Shown here piece after piece: positions 48,672 to 61,700 of a DNA stretch of 64,000 nt (the stretch's first letter is position 1; each line of letters opens with the position of its first letter). This DNA is from Patagioenas fasciata. Its lineage: Eukaryota > Chordata > Aves > Columbiformes > Columbidae. The stretch is taken from contig NC_092526.1 of the NCBI RefSeq assembly GCF_037038585.1, positions 35,105,501-35,169,500 on the forward strand, written 5' to 3'. The translations under genes and the position numbers were made by a program. Under the pieces are notes generated by a model. It saw only the letters and a list, made by a program, of their open reading frames with translations, had not been told where the DNA came from and searched no databases.

Positions 48672-48728
48672 TATAAAAGATGCCTGTCCCCGCTTAGGGG
48701 AGGGAAGAGGAAGTTGTTGGAGGTGAGT
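48672..48728 (+). promoter_or_regulatory. Possible TATA promoter with adjacent 5' splice donor
   Basis: TATAAAA at 48672-48678 is followed about 45 bases later by AGGTGAGT (48721-48728), a perfect consensus splice donor AG|GTGAGT. A TATA box plus a donor could mark a very short first exon of an unannotated transcript. The local sequence is also GC-richer than its surroundings (48590-48720). Each motif alone is common, so this is speculative. Confidence 0.2.
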
Positions 48729-49121
48729 GGCTGTGTTTTTGTCCTTTTTTAAGTAAAAGGAAAGTTTTCAGATCTCTAGCGTTTTTAGCTCTGCTAGGGA
48801 GTTTGGTGGGTTTGTTTTGGTTTTTTTAATCATGATATTGAAATTTCAGCCACTTGTTTGAGAGTGATTTGTAAATGTGGCCCTGTTAAAAAAATATTCC
48901 CCCATTCTTCTCTCCTTTTGTTTGAAAAGTGTATGTACTTTTTACCTGTGTTGGGTTTCCTGAGCCAGCTAACCTCATGTGTAACAAATGTAACATAAAC
49001 TATGATGTTTGCCTACTTTAGAAAACAAGCAAACAAAAGAATTCTTGAAGGCTTTCTCTGCTCTCTGAGTAAACAAGGAATAAGTACTTCATATCGTACA
49101 TTGTCTTGATAATGCAATGGC

Positions 49122-49163
49122 AAAACTGGCTGATATAGAGGAAAAACTGGCTGATACAGAGGA
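49122..49163. repeat. 21-bp tandem duplication
   Basis: Two adjacent copies of AAAACTGGCTGATA(T/C)AGAGGA, at 49122-49142 and 49143-49163, differ at one base. A short local duplication with no evident function. Confidence 0.9.
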
Positions 49164-50385
49164 AATAATGAATGTGTTGATGCACATGCTGGTTCTCATT
49201 ACTTGTTTTGCCTGCCCCTGCTGGGCTTGTGTTTTAATTCTGAGTTCAGACTTTTCTTATGTTGTAGCAAGGACAGGCTGATAGGCTGCTTAAGGCTACA
49301 GGTATTCAGAAGCTTCATTTGTTTTGATTTGAATCAGTACTAAGCATATCTGTATAATATGTGTTTGCATTGCTTGCTTGTTTAATTACAATGCTAGCTC
49401 TGTATTTAGTGCTTGAAATAAAACAGAAATATTTGAAGCAAATTTTCTTAAAAATACTAAATTTGTTTTAGCTTTTGCTGTATCAGGAAGAGGTGTGAGT
49501 ACTTTCTCTGATGGTATTTAAGCCTGTGAGTATCACTGGGAAACAATCTCTTGCTCCAGGCAACTGAAATCTTCAAACTGTTGAAGTCAATGGATTTCTT
49601 TCTTGACTACTTCAGCCTTATACTTCTACAGATGTTTTTCATGTAAGCAATCTAAAGAAGGCCGTATCCTAGATTCAGCAGATGCTAATCCATCTGACCA
49701 CTACAGCGAATTGTGCTGGGTATGTGTGGGCTGGTTTTATGTGTGACTTTTCCAGAAGGCATTAGTTTTCATCGAGCTTAATCCTACTGATTTTAACAAT
49801 AGCAGGGTCCAGTCATCAACAAATGCTTTTGAAAAACCTGCCCTAGGTATTTTGGATGTCAAGTAAGGGATGGTAGCTACAGAATTTGACAAGAGAGGTT
49901 ACACGCTATTTGTGTCATGCTGCAAGTGAAACCTCTCAGTTATTAGTAATATATAGTATAAGACCTGCTAGAAGTAAGCAGGCATGTGCTTAGTTTTTTC
50001 AGTTTATGAGGAGAAATGTGTGTTTGTAGCAACAGGTAGCTGAAATAACTGTAAATTTCTGCTCTGATGGCTTAGCTTAGAAAAATGTTGACAAGTTTAC
50101 TATTAACCGTATAATGCAAACCTTTCTCTTCGTGATGCATTCGTTGTTGCTGCTGGGTATCTCCCACCTCTTCAGCAGCATCCTGGCACTCCCAGGCTGA
50201 GATGCCGTCCCTTTCCCCATTCAGTGTCACCTCCCGGGGATCAACGGTGCCAGTTTTGTCCTGTCCCCTCCACTCTTCCCCTTCTCTTTACCCTAAAGCT
50301 AGTGTGAGGGGAGGTTTGCCTTTGAGCTCGGGTTTAAGACTCGGTTTAGAGACAGTTCGGGGGAAAAAGTGAGAGCTAAAATTGG

Positions 50386-50399
50386 ACATTAGAGGGCGC
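50386..50399 (+). promoter_or_regulatory. CTCF-like motif
   Basis: ACATTAGAGGGCGC matches 12 of 14 positions of the CTCF core CCASYAGRKGGCRS, including the AGAGGGCGC heart. It lies in otherwise featureless intergenic sequence and has the same orientation as the motif at 29703. Confidence 0.4.
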
Positions 50400-53231
50400 T
50401 TTAGCAATCCTGGAGAAGGAAAACTGTGCTTGCTATTTCACTTAACGACTGTTTATTTTGACGCTCTCTGAAATTCAGGAATAAACAGCAGGCAAATCCC
50501 TCCAGTCAGCAGGAATATATCAATAAAATATTGACTCTGAGTTTAAAAGAAAAGAAAACAAGGCATACCTCCAGAGGGATGGGAAATGCTGATTGCTTTA
50601 ACACAGCTGTGGACAGTTTATGTCTTCAGTGTGTGTTTTTACCTGATTGATTCCTGTTCTGGAAGAGAAGCTGGAGCTCTGCTTACCTTTTCTAGATGAC
50701 AATGACAACAGGTTTTCCTGTACCAGGCCAAGAATTGCTGAACGAGCCTGGTTTGTATTTCCATTGCAGTTCCTAATCACTTGCCTTGATGATTAATCCT
50801 TCCAGGTGCTGTTAGCTGAGCTGATGATGTGATGAGCTGCAGTGCCCCTGGTCTGATAAAGCCTTGCTGGGTAAGGAACACACTGTTGGAGAAGACATGA
50901 GGAAAAAGCCAAGACCTTGTTTCTGCTTCTCCCTGAGGATGTCCCCAGCTTGGTTTGGTCACCCTTCTTTGCCAGGTTTAAGAGGAGTTTGGTGCATGAC
51001 TTTCTTTGTCCAAGCCCTGCTTTCATTCCACCTGGTGTGACTTTGTTGTTACAGTCAAGATCAAAGGAATTCTCATTTGCTTCTGATTTTTACTTCATGA
51101 GGAGGAGCATGACATAGGGGTGGAGGGGGCTGGAAAACATTTATAATTAAGTTGTCCTTTACTCTGGCATGGGAAAAGTTGGCAACAGGCAGCCCTCAGC
51201 AGTCGCTTACTTCATCCAAAGAAATCACGAGTTCTAAGATGACATTTTAGAGTAAAAAGGGAGGAGGAGGAAGACATCAAATCCGTGTCCAACTGAAGGT
51301 ATTGTTCTTTTTTCTCCAGGGCCATGTGAATGGCAAAACATTAATATTTGCGTTTCCATTTCCCATTGGGCCCCATTGTTTGAGGGCTCAGTCCAGAGAC
51401 AACTTTTCAGCTCACCTCTGTTTACTCTGAATTCTGGCATTGCTCAGCCCTTTGCTGAGCCTTGCCTTTCCGTTCCTTATATTGGCTCAGTGGGAAGGAA
51501 AGGCGGGCTAATTCTTCCCAACATGAGAAGACTCATTGTCCCTCTTGACCACCGTTCAAGAACAGCTGGTTTTGTTGTATTGTGGAGCTGTGTATTTTCT
51601 TTTTAGCAGCTTAGTGTTACTTAAAAGGCGGGTCTGGCCCAAGCATGTCTGCCTAATCAAGTGGTTGGCTTGCTGTGAAACTCAGCCTGAGATTTTAAAT
51701 GGGAAGAGGTCCAATGACAGAGCAGGTCAGAAATCCCACTTGGCTCAGTTGCTTGCTTCTCAGTTCAAGATTTCGGACAGCAAACCCACCGTTTTTAGTA
51801 GTGACTGTGTGAACTTTAAGTGCATGGGTTCTGTGGAGAGCGCCACATATTCTGCTTGCATTGAAATGCACTGAAGTCTCAACTTGAGATTTTTATTAAA
51901 AACAAACAACAAACTTGTAGGGACTTTTTTGAGGCATTAAGAATGTCAGCAAGAGGTTTTTACTCCTCTTTCTTTTAAACTCTGCCTATGCTAGTCTTTG
52001 CAAGTGGTGCTTGAAGAGTTAGTGAATCTTCAAGAAGAATATGGGCAATGCTGCCTCTTACCTGTAGCTTTTGGCTCTGAAATCTCAGCAAGAGGGTTCC
52101 CTCATCACAGAGCAAGCCACACTGTGTGTTAGCTCCATGTGGATGAAGGCTTGCAAGACCTGTGGTTTCTGCTTGAAACTCCAGGTGAAATGAGGTGGGT
52201 GAGGATTTTTCCTGTGTGTGACATGGGTACAAATAGCTGATCCTCACCTCTGTTGACCTCCTGGAGTAGAAAGGCAGGTGACTGGCAGGCTTGTGTGCAA
52301 ACATGCTGGGCTGGAACCAAAGGTTGCTGAAGTGAAGGAGAATCTAAGGCAGCCACCTGGAGGATTTACAGTAGGTCTTCCAGCCCTGACTTACTGGAAG
52401 TGTCATGGTATTAATACTTGGTATTTCTCACTGAGTCTTGCTCTTCAAGCAAAGTGGGAATCACAGCTTTTGTTAAAGCAGATTTCTGAGTCTCATGCAG
52501 GAGGAAAAAAAAAGCATAGAAACCTTAGACTTGGAAGAGAAAACAAATAAAACAGTAATACTTTGACTTTATAATAAGTATAATTATATTTAAGCTCCTT
52601 GCATAATTTCACAGTTGTCTGAGAGTGTTGAAAGCTCAGTTAGTGATAGCAAGCAGTACTGACATGCTGCAAGCAGAAATTGGCCTTTTGACTCTATGAG
52701 GATATTGAAGATGTTCTGGTAAATATTTATATTTTTTAATCTCCAGTGCTAATCAGAGCTGAGATTATTTAGCTCACAAGAGTTTATTAAAATAAACTCT
52801 GCACTGATTGCTTGCTTTCTGCATTTGGTGATTTTTCTACACTGTCCAGATGCCAAGAAAGCTGAGCTTTTATTGAGGTTGGATTTGCTGGAGTTGCTGC
52901 TATCTGCTGTAGAAGTTTGAAAGTGCTTGGTTGTCAGAGGCAGATGTTATTCCGGAACGAGAGGTCACCCTGATCTTTTTTGATGCTGAAATTAGTTAGC
53001 AATGGGAATCTTGGAATAGCAGTTATTGCATGGCAGTATTTTCTTCTCTGAAACAGCTGTTTACTAGAAAATGGTGCTTTCATGGTAAAGAGGGGGCAGT
53101 ATGTGTGAGTTCCCATGGCATTGTTTCAGCTGACCTTCAAGGTCACACATGGCTCTGCATGCTTCTTCTGCAGCCCCTGGAAGGGCTTTTTTGGCCCTGT
53201 TCCTGAAGAACTGGCCTCTGGTTGTCACCAT

Positions 53232-53663
53232 TCATACATAGTGCAAAGGAGATGAAAAACCATCACAGAGCCCTAGTGCTGTCTGATAAATGTTCCCATA
53301 GCCAAAATGCATGCTCTGAGTGTGCAATGGCTTTTCAGGGACAGGATTTGCATTCCTGAGCTGGTAGTAAGCAACTTGGATGGATTCGTGCTCTTCTTCG
53401 ATTCTTATAAACTCATTTGGCAGTGATGCAAGTGCCCTGTGATGCTCTTGCAAGGGCTTGACTTGGTAATTCAGCTCTAACAGGAGCCTGGCTATATCTG
53501 TGAGAAATTTCCTACCCAAAGGAAAAGGTTCAGTGATTCTTTCTGCTTCCTTGCTATTAATGAAGTTTGCTAACACCTGCTTTGCAAGTTGAAAATTAAG
53601 CCCAGTCTGGGTCCAGGCAGCAGACCATCTCAGAACTGTGCCTGCTTTTGTGGGGTGTGTTGA
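53232..53663 (-). other. Unassigned protein-like open frame (possible exon or retrocopy fragment)
   Basis: The frame stays open for 143 codons between stops and has no ATG near its N-terminal end; the only internal Met is near the C-terminus. The translation is unlike the low-complexity shadow frames elsewhere. It contains predicted amphipathic helices (for example QLAKQVLANFINSKEAERI and RKFLTDIARLLLELNYQV) and an acidic stretch IRIEEEHES. I do not recognise the family. The absence of a start codon suggests either an internal exon or a processed fragment. CTTGCAAAGCAG at about 53588-53577 could be a splice acceptor, and TATGTATGA at the C-terminal stop could be a donor, but neither is strong. 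A 143-codon frame is also possible by chance in 64 kb. Confidence 0.2.
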
Positions 53664-56600
53664 TCAACAAAGAGCTACAAAGGGTCAGGGAAGAGATTGT
53701 TTAAAAAGCAAGCAGAGCTTTGTAAATGCCACCCAAAGGCCTGGATTTCTGTGCAGAGCCAAGGACTGTTGCAACAACTGTCTTTGCTGCCAGGGCTTGT
53801 TTTTTTGCCCCTTGCACAGCTAGACTTGTGAGCAAAGGCTGCATGCCCTGAGCTGGAAAAACCAAGGACAAATAATGGCAGAATCTAGCTGCGAGGACAG
53901 AATAAATGAGCTATTTGAAAAGCAAAGCAGGACTCAGCACAGCAGTTCCAACAGAGCTGCCTGTGTCTAGGAGTCAGGGTGCTGTGGGCTCTCTTATGCC
54001 TTGAGGTACCTTTGTCTGCTTTTTTAATATCAGTCTTGCAAAGTTTGTAGGTTGTCCAGGTGTATTCTTTCAGCACTGTTGCATTTAGGCTCTGCACAGC
54101 GGTGAGAAGCTCTCAGTTCATCCTTAAGGGAAGAAAAGCATCACACTTTGGTTTTTAATATGGCTTTTTACTCACTATGGGCCAGTAAGAAATAAGGGAA
54201 TCACCACTGAATAAGCTTATCTCTGGTTACTGCTTCTGAACGCTCAAACAAGCAGGAGAGGAAAAATATCACCAGTGCTACCCTGAGTTAGGAATACCCA
54301 GGAAAAAAACTTTTGTATTTCTACGTGGAAAAAACAAATTGCTGCTGTCATCTGTCCCCACCAGCACCCTTCTGTCTTATAGCAAATGTTTTTCAAGTCT
54401 GTCAGCCAGTTTTGACCTTGCTAAGCACCATACTGAGTCTTGGTTTGTCACCAGACAGGGTGAGAAAGGAGCAGTGGGGGGACATTCAGTTAAGTGCAGT
54501 AGGAATGAAGAGGGTGTGAAAACCAGGAAGAAAACTGTACTGCTGCAGGGTGAGCAGATGGAGGGGGAAGTGATGTTGCAAGACTCATGGGCTCTGCTAC
54601 ATTAATGGTGTTAATAAGCAGAGAGGAATGATGAATGGATTATACTGAAATGACAGGGTCAGCTGAGGGCAATGTTGCCCCTCACTTCCCTGCAGTGCCT
54701 GGGGACGAGCTGGGCTGTGAGTTGGGACCTTGCAGCTCCCTTCAGTAGCAGCTTGAACTGGTGAAGGCTTCAGTCTGGAGGGTTTTTTCTTCACAGTGGT
54801 GACTTTAATGTCTGCAACAGTCTAATGCTGAGCTCACCAATTCATTTTTGGCAAAGCAGCTTTGGAAGCACTCTGCAGTTACGAGTTGAGTTCTGGGGAA
54901 AGGGGTTCCTTCCTACCACCAAATTGCATTTTGGATCAAGGAACTCTTTCTCAGACTCTGAATAAAGTCCCTGAGTGGTTGAAGTGGCTACTAACCTGCC
55001 CTGTTCTGTGTAAAACAGCCTGGTGAAGAGAAAATACAGTAGTCTACAGAAGGGCTGGCCACAGGGCCTCTGGAAACTAGATGCTCTCCTGAGTTTTCTC
55101 AGCTGCAGGACAAGTTAGAGCAGGCTGGTGATCCCTTCTTCAAAGAGGAAAGGACAGATTTCCTTAATGAACCCAAACTGGCCTCACATTTCCTGATATG
55201 ATGCTGATCACTCACCATCCCTGCAGCCTAGATCGTCTTTTCTGCTGAAGTCAACTTTCTGCTCTGGTTGCCAGGCTGGGGGAGCTCCAGTTCTTACCAC
55301 TTAATTAATCTCTGCTGCAGCCTGGGGAGCCCCCTGAGATGCACAGGTAATGTTGTGTGGCTCTCAAATTCATGTTGGGCTGCCGGGCTCTGCAAACAAG
55401 GTAGTACCTCTATGGATTATATCATTTTTTCCGAAGAACCTCCCACTGTGTGATCATGTGAAGATAACTTAAAGAAAGCTAATGATTCCAAGAGAAAAAT
55501 CAAAGAGGAAAAGCAGAAATAGAGCAGATGAACTCTTCCATGGTTCCAGGTCAATGGAGAGGAATGTGAAGATGTAATTCAAAGCATCGTTAACTTCATT
55601 ACTGATAAGACTGTCCATCATTTATGGGGGGGGATGGAGCCCATCTCAAGTGTGTCCACAAGAGTTAGATCTGGTATCTGAGTGCCTCTTGTCACATCCA
55701 CGCTTATGCTGGGCAAGAGAGTGGAGTCACTGATAGCAAAAAGAGAGGGGGTTGAAGTCCCCTAAGAGCAGGCTGGGGATGCTGGCACAGGAGCTTCATG
55801 GCTGTGTGAGATGTCTTACTGTGTGGTTACGGACAGCTGAAGTCCTGGTGAAGTATTTAGGAGGTCAGAGTGCCAGGGAACAGGGACAGATCCTGCAGCC
55901 TGAGCAGGGCAAGGATGCTGTGGCTCCATGCCCCAGACCCAGCCAGCGGCAGGGCTGAGCCTGTGTCCCAGGGATTTTCCTTACTGGTCTTCCTGAAAGA
56001 ATTTGTTTTGAAGACTCAGACTTGCCTGAGATGTAGAAAATCCTGGTGGGACTGCAAGAAATGTGGTCCAGTTGGCAGTAAAAAGTGAGGCACTGTTTCT
56101 CTCTGCCTCTCACTAGTCCTCAGCTTGCACCAAGTATCTTTCTGTTCTAGTAACTGAAGGCACCTTCCTCCAACCCCTTGGGAGCAACTCAAACGCTGAA
56201 TAAGGCTGGTACCTGCAGAATTGAAAGGTGGGGGATCACTAATGCCATGCCACAGGAGCTGCACAAACACCGGCGAGAGCTGTTGAAAAAGAAGTGGCTG
56301 ATTTTCACTGCACTGCTGTATCCACTTGCACAAACCTGCACCGGCACACAAAGGCATATGGCTGCTTGTCTGCAGGTGCAAAGAAGGTGCATTTCAGGCT
56401 GTGAACTAGCAATTACCTCCAAGACATTGCCAGCTGAGCTATGTTCCTAGTCTCAACTCGAAACACAGTTTGGCCTATATCCAATGTCTTCTCTCCCTGT
56501 CCAGAGAGCTTGGTGCTCTTGTATTGCTTATTGTCCATGGGATATTGAGGCCTGGATTAAGGAGAAATGAGCAGAATTTACTTGCAGTGATGGTAAAAGG

Positions 56601-58224
56601 TGCTGCCCTGAGCATTGTCCTGATTGCTGTGGCCACCAGGAGCTGCAGGAGCAAATGAACTGCATCTCCCAGTACTTTTGTGTGACCTTTGAAACAATGC
56701 ACGTGGCCACACCTAGACCTTCATCTTATCCTATCTGGGGATGATACCTGCTACCCCACGGAGTGTGGAAAGGGACCATGGAGGTGAATTAGGCTCTCTT
56801 GGGTGCCCTGGGGCAATCTGCTGAAAATAGTGCTGGGGAGATGCTGAGCTGCAGCTCAGATTTTGGCTTGAGGGTTTTTGTATGGCTAGCAAGAAGCACT
56901 TGGTGCCGCATAGATCCTAATGCGAACCATAAGAAGCTTCAAACATGCTTCTTGATTGGCAAAGTTCATTTCTGCTCTCCATCTCAGGCCAACATTGAGT
57001 ACTATGGGTGGATGTGCAAACTTCTGGACAATGTGAAGAGGAAACGGGCTGTTTGCCTTGTGTGTGGCTCATTTAACTAGGTAGGTCATGCATGGCATTC
57101 AGTGAAAGTAGTGCTTTTTAATCTTCTGATCTCTGCCCCTGCCTTCAGCAGCTTTGCCGTCTGTTCAGACGTAATGTAAGGTGACAACACATGTCCCAGC
57201 AAAGGCTCATGTTTCTCCAAAGCTCCTCTTCTCTGCCTAGATCTACCAAGCAGCTCAGGGAAAGAAATTATGCAATACTTGTGACACTGAGTTATTTGCC
57301 AGTTGTAAAAGTTTTTACCAGACTTGGAGCTGACCATTTTAGGTAATCACATGTGAAATATGACGTTTGTCTTGATTTCCCTGGAGAATTTGGTACTTAA
57401 GTGGTTTTATCTTTCAGTGTTAGTCACTTAGTGTCTGGTTTTGCTGTCAGCTTAATGTGGAAGTCCTCTAGTTTCCTTTGATTATTTCTCGGGCAGTTCT
57501 GCTTCTTAGGGAGCATTATTGACTTGAGAGAAAGAAAACTGAAGGTCCATTTCCACAGGTAAGCTGAAGCTGCAATGGCTGCAGATAATTTTAAAAAATT
57601 AAATCTTTAACTACAGGACAAGCTGCTCTAAGCAAAACTAAGTGCAGAAGGTTTTGTGAATTTGATCATGACAACAGTGCTTGGCTCTTATATTTCTTCT
57701 GTCATCAGCAGGTCTCAACGTCCTTTGTGAAGGAAATCGGTGTATTTTCCACTGATGAATACAGGACAGGGTGACTGCTCAAGAAACCAACAGGGAAGTG
57801 GACCTGATCCCGCATCTGCTGTGTCCCCAGGCTTGTGTCCCAGCATGGTGAGGATTTATCCTTCTCTCTTTCAGCATTTGTATGTGTGATCATATCTGTA
57901 CATGCTCAGCTGCCTGCTTAAGCCCAGAAAGGCAGGGTACCTGCATTTTATCCTTGGAAATACTTGTGGAATTTCACCCATCAGCAATGGAGTCAAGGGT
58001 GCTGTCTGGCTGCAATCTAACTAGAATACAGGCTTTTTTTTTTTTTCTCAGGATTGAATCTTTGGGGGTTCAATAGTTTAAGCTGACATGCTATTAATTT
58101 CAGACTCTTCTCAGCAAGGAAGAATTGATGGTTATTGTGCAAGGCCAGGTGATGTTTGAAATAGGAGCTGTGCTGTCACTGTAACTGAATCTTGGCTGCT
58201 CGGGAAGCCTTGGCTGGCTGCTGA
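53664..58224. other. Intergenic, no gene seen
   Basis: Unique sequence with a G-run near 55626-55633 and a T13 run (58034-58046) followed by CTCAG, which looks like a splice acceptor but leads into no convincing exon. Confidence 0.5.
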
Positions 58225-58700
58225 GTCTGTACTGAATGGGTCTTACAATACAAATATTTGCCTGTGGATAGATGCCTTATTATTAATTTAAAGTCTGACA
58301 TAAATCATGAGCTCAGAAATGCAGACTTAAGCTTCATGGACAAAAATAGATGTGGCTTCTTGCATGGGGAGCCATTCCGATTACGCTTCCATAATTGGAT
58401 CATGTTGAAATGGATACCTTAAATTTAGTTACAAAAGGCTAACAAGAAAAAAATTCCAACAATTTATCACAGCCATGGTGCTATATTTAAAGCTGTCAGC
58501 ATTTCCAGGCTATAGAGCGATCATAAATCCTAGTGATTTGTAACAGGCCATAGGAATCTGCCTTCACGTTGACATTTAGCATTTGAGTTCTTCGCGCTGG
58601 AAGTCCTTGATTCAGCAGTGTAATTAAGCCTTCACTTCCTTTTCAGTTTAGGAATAGCCCTGCTGCTCTTGTAGGCTTAAATGTAGGCATATACTTAAAT
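58225..58700. promoter_or_regulatory. Candidate conserved non-coding element / enhancer (E)
   Basis: A long AT-rich, repeat-free block with TTATTATTAATTTAAAG, CATAAATCATGAGC, CCGATTACGC (paired/bicoid-like), TCCATAATTGGATCATG, CAATTTATCACAGCC and GCTATATTTAAAGC. The run of distinct motifs without simple-sequence character is what conserved enhancers usually look like. It is 27 kb upstream of ARL4C. Confidence 0.33.
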
Positions 58701-61700
58701 GCACTGTTGAATCAAGGTCCAAATGCTTTATTTATTTCTTTCAGTAATCAACGCTGCTGTTGATTTGGAGTTAGATGTACTAAAATGTTCCTCTTGTGTT
58801 TCATTTAACTGAAATAAATGACTGCCTGGTCCTGTTTTGAGGCTGAGATTGTGGTACCTCATTAGCTAACAGATGAGAAGCACAGTAGTCAAAAAACTGC
58901 ATTGAATGCAGCGCTCTGTGAACCTTTCCTACAAATGGCTTCCAGAGAAGCCTTTAGAAAAAGAAACACAATAATCCATAGTTTAGTGTCTCTTAAATCC
59001 CCTGTGTCTGCTGACATCTTCAGCCCAGTGCCATGCCTCTGAAAAAAGGTATAAATAACTTGGAAGGGAGCAGGCGTGGACTGACCATCCCAAGCAGGTT
59101 TCTTCCAGTTCTTCACTAGGTCATGCCTTGAAGCAAGAGAGTTTTTCCTTATTTTGAAAACTCGTGTAGAGCTTAATCTTGCAGCCTCTAGTAACATGGA
59201 GGTTCTCTTCTCACCAGTTTGAGTAAGGACTTTTCCATGGATAAAAACAGTAGAATACCTGTTAATTTAAATTTGGATCCATCTCCACAGTTCTGCTGCC
59301 TGTTGAAATTTCAAAACACAATAACAGATCAAGTCTTGATTTCCGCAAGTGTCTCCTTTTTCTTGGGTTACACCAAAGCCAGGTCTGTACGTCAGAGCAC
59401 CTCTGAGCTGCTGGAAGAGGCAATGCCCACTGTCCATCCCTTCTTATCAAAGATGGAAATTGAGCATTGGTATCTCCTAAGAGGTTCCATGATTTGTTAT
59501 TGAATAATATCTTTTGCTCTTGCTTGCAATGACCTCAGGTGAAGAAGACATTTTAGCTGCTCAAGAGCCCTCCAATGGAAAGATGTTTGCTTGAATTATG
59601 ATACAGGTAATCCTGAAAGAGTCTGGCATTTGGAAAATTGGCAGAAGAAATAAGGCAAGGAGCAATGCTTCTGCCTGTGACTCTGCTTTTCTTTGTATTT
59701 TCATTTCCTACCTTCGTTGTTCTTCCCTGAAGTGATGTCAAGCCTCTGGAATGCACTTATTTATTAGCAGAGCAAAGAACAGTAAGAAAAAAATGCAATA
59801 AAAAAAGAAATTGCTTCTAAACCTGCCTTGCCAGGCATGCAAATCCTCCAGGAAACTAATACATGCCACAGCTCAGCAAATCACTGAGGAATGCAAGTTG
59901 TCCTCTTGGAGTAAACAGCACTCGGGAAGCCTGCTGAGATATGTGCTGGGGCTTCAAACCCTGCATCTCTACAGACAATGCTCCAGTGGTCATCTGGGTG
60001 TCCCATGCTGCCCTGTGTGACATGTGCTTCAAGGGCTCCCTTAGGTCTCAATTCACTTCGTGGATTTGAGCTCTGAGCTGATGGAAATGGGCTCCTGTGG
60101 CTGAAGAGCAGGACTTCAGTCCCCAGGATTCAGCAGCCTCCAGGTAGCACACAACTGTTGTATTTGCAGGTGGATTGTGTCAATCCCCACATTATGCCGG
60201 TCCTGTGGTGAGTCATTTTCCATGGCCTGCAACAAAAGGTGTGACTACCAAACTTTTTTACAGCCTAAAAGCTCTTTGCTTGCTTCAAAGACAGGATGCC
60301 CACAGAGGCTGAATTTCTCCCTGGAGGTCCAACCGTGCTGCAGCCTGTGCATAATGGTTGCTGACATGAGGAAGGGGTTTGCAGTCTGCTGGATATCTCA
60401 CTGCTATTGCATTGCATGAGGTCCTGCAGAAGACGGGGTTGTCCTGCTGCAGATGAGACTTGCTTGATCTCAGAACGGACGGAAAGACTCCCTTGGTGTT
60501 AAGGGAATGGCTGTACCTTCTCTAGCACCTTGGGGAAAAACTGCATCACCCAGAAACTGTGCACCTCAGTGCTCACATTCATCATCTGGTGGGATTGCAG
60601 CCAAAGTGTTTTATTCCAGCAATGGCAGTTCCAGCATCCAGAGCCCAAGTAAGGTGTGCAGAGGATGGATAACAAAAAGCCTGGGAGAGAGAAAATGCAA
60701 TGGTCTTAAATGACTCCTGTCTTTCTCTTCCTGTCGCCCGTCAGAGGGATCAGATTTATGGAACAGAGGTTCATTGTAATGGCAGGTACCAGCTTTGCCA
60801 CCAGTAAGCTGCTGGGGATGGCACGGAGTGAAGGCCATCAACCCTCTCCCTGGTCCCGCTGCTGACCAGGCTTTGGGTGCCTGCCCAGGATGCTTGCAGT
60901 TACTTGCAGCATTTCACCGCTCGCTGCTGGGTTTTCTGTGCAATAAAACGTACATCTCCCAAGAGGGGTTTTTCAGGAAAGACTGTGTGTCTGCGTTCAC
61001 ACCAAGGCAGAAATCCTCTTGCAGTGATGATTGAGCAGCAGGAAAGACAGTGGTCAAAAACAGCCCAAGTTCAGACCTGCTCCTATTGAAGCTGGAGAGA
61101 GTATCACCTTCCCCGTCCTCTTGCCCAAGTCAGCTGGCACCAGGCATCTTGTAGAGGTTTTGGAAGAGGACCTGGCCTTCACATAAATAGGGAGGAACCT
61201 GAGCACATGTGATTTATGGACATGAGGAGAGACAGGCTGTCTCCCCCAGCCAATAACCAAGATAATTCACTCTCTCCAGATAATTCAGCTCTTGTGCACC
61301 CCACTCCCACTTCAAGAGCTGTTTCACTCTGCGCTGGCCAAGTAGGTTTCCCACTCAGTGCTCACCAGCAGACTGGGGTTCAAGGGAATCCCCCTAGACA
61401 TGGTGTTCCCAGCATTGCCTGGGCAGGTGTCAGTGATGGGTGCACTTGGAGGGATGCAGACAGTCACGAAAGGCACTGTGTGGTCTTCCACTTGACTTTG
61501 TTGGCAGCCCACCTGTGTGAGGCTAATTGCACGCTTGAAGCAGTTTCAGAGGAATTAGTTGTCCATGGAATTAGTTTCCAAGGGAAAAGGTTTTGTCAAT
61601 TAGTGTTTCCTAAAGCTGGGTAACTTTTCAAGGGGAGGAAAATAAGTCTGCAAATGTAGGAGTTTACTTCTGTGCTGGCAAGGGTTAATGCCAAAGGGAC

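Larger units (their letters stand above)
46657..53231. other. Intergenic, AT-rich, no gene seen
   Basis: Strongly AT-rich at 47220-47540 and 52540-52830. Includes the CR1 tail, homopolymers, a 21-bp duplication, a possible promoter/donor pair and a CTCF-like site, each listed separately. Confidence 0.55.

Noticed and set aside
58034-58051. Pyrimidine tract plus CTCAG as a real splice acceptor
   Set aside because: No convincing coding or conserved exon follows, and such tracts are common.
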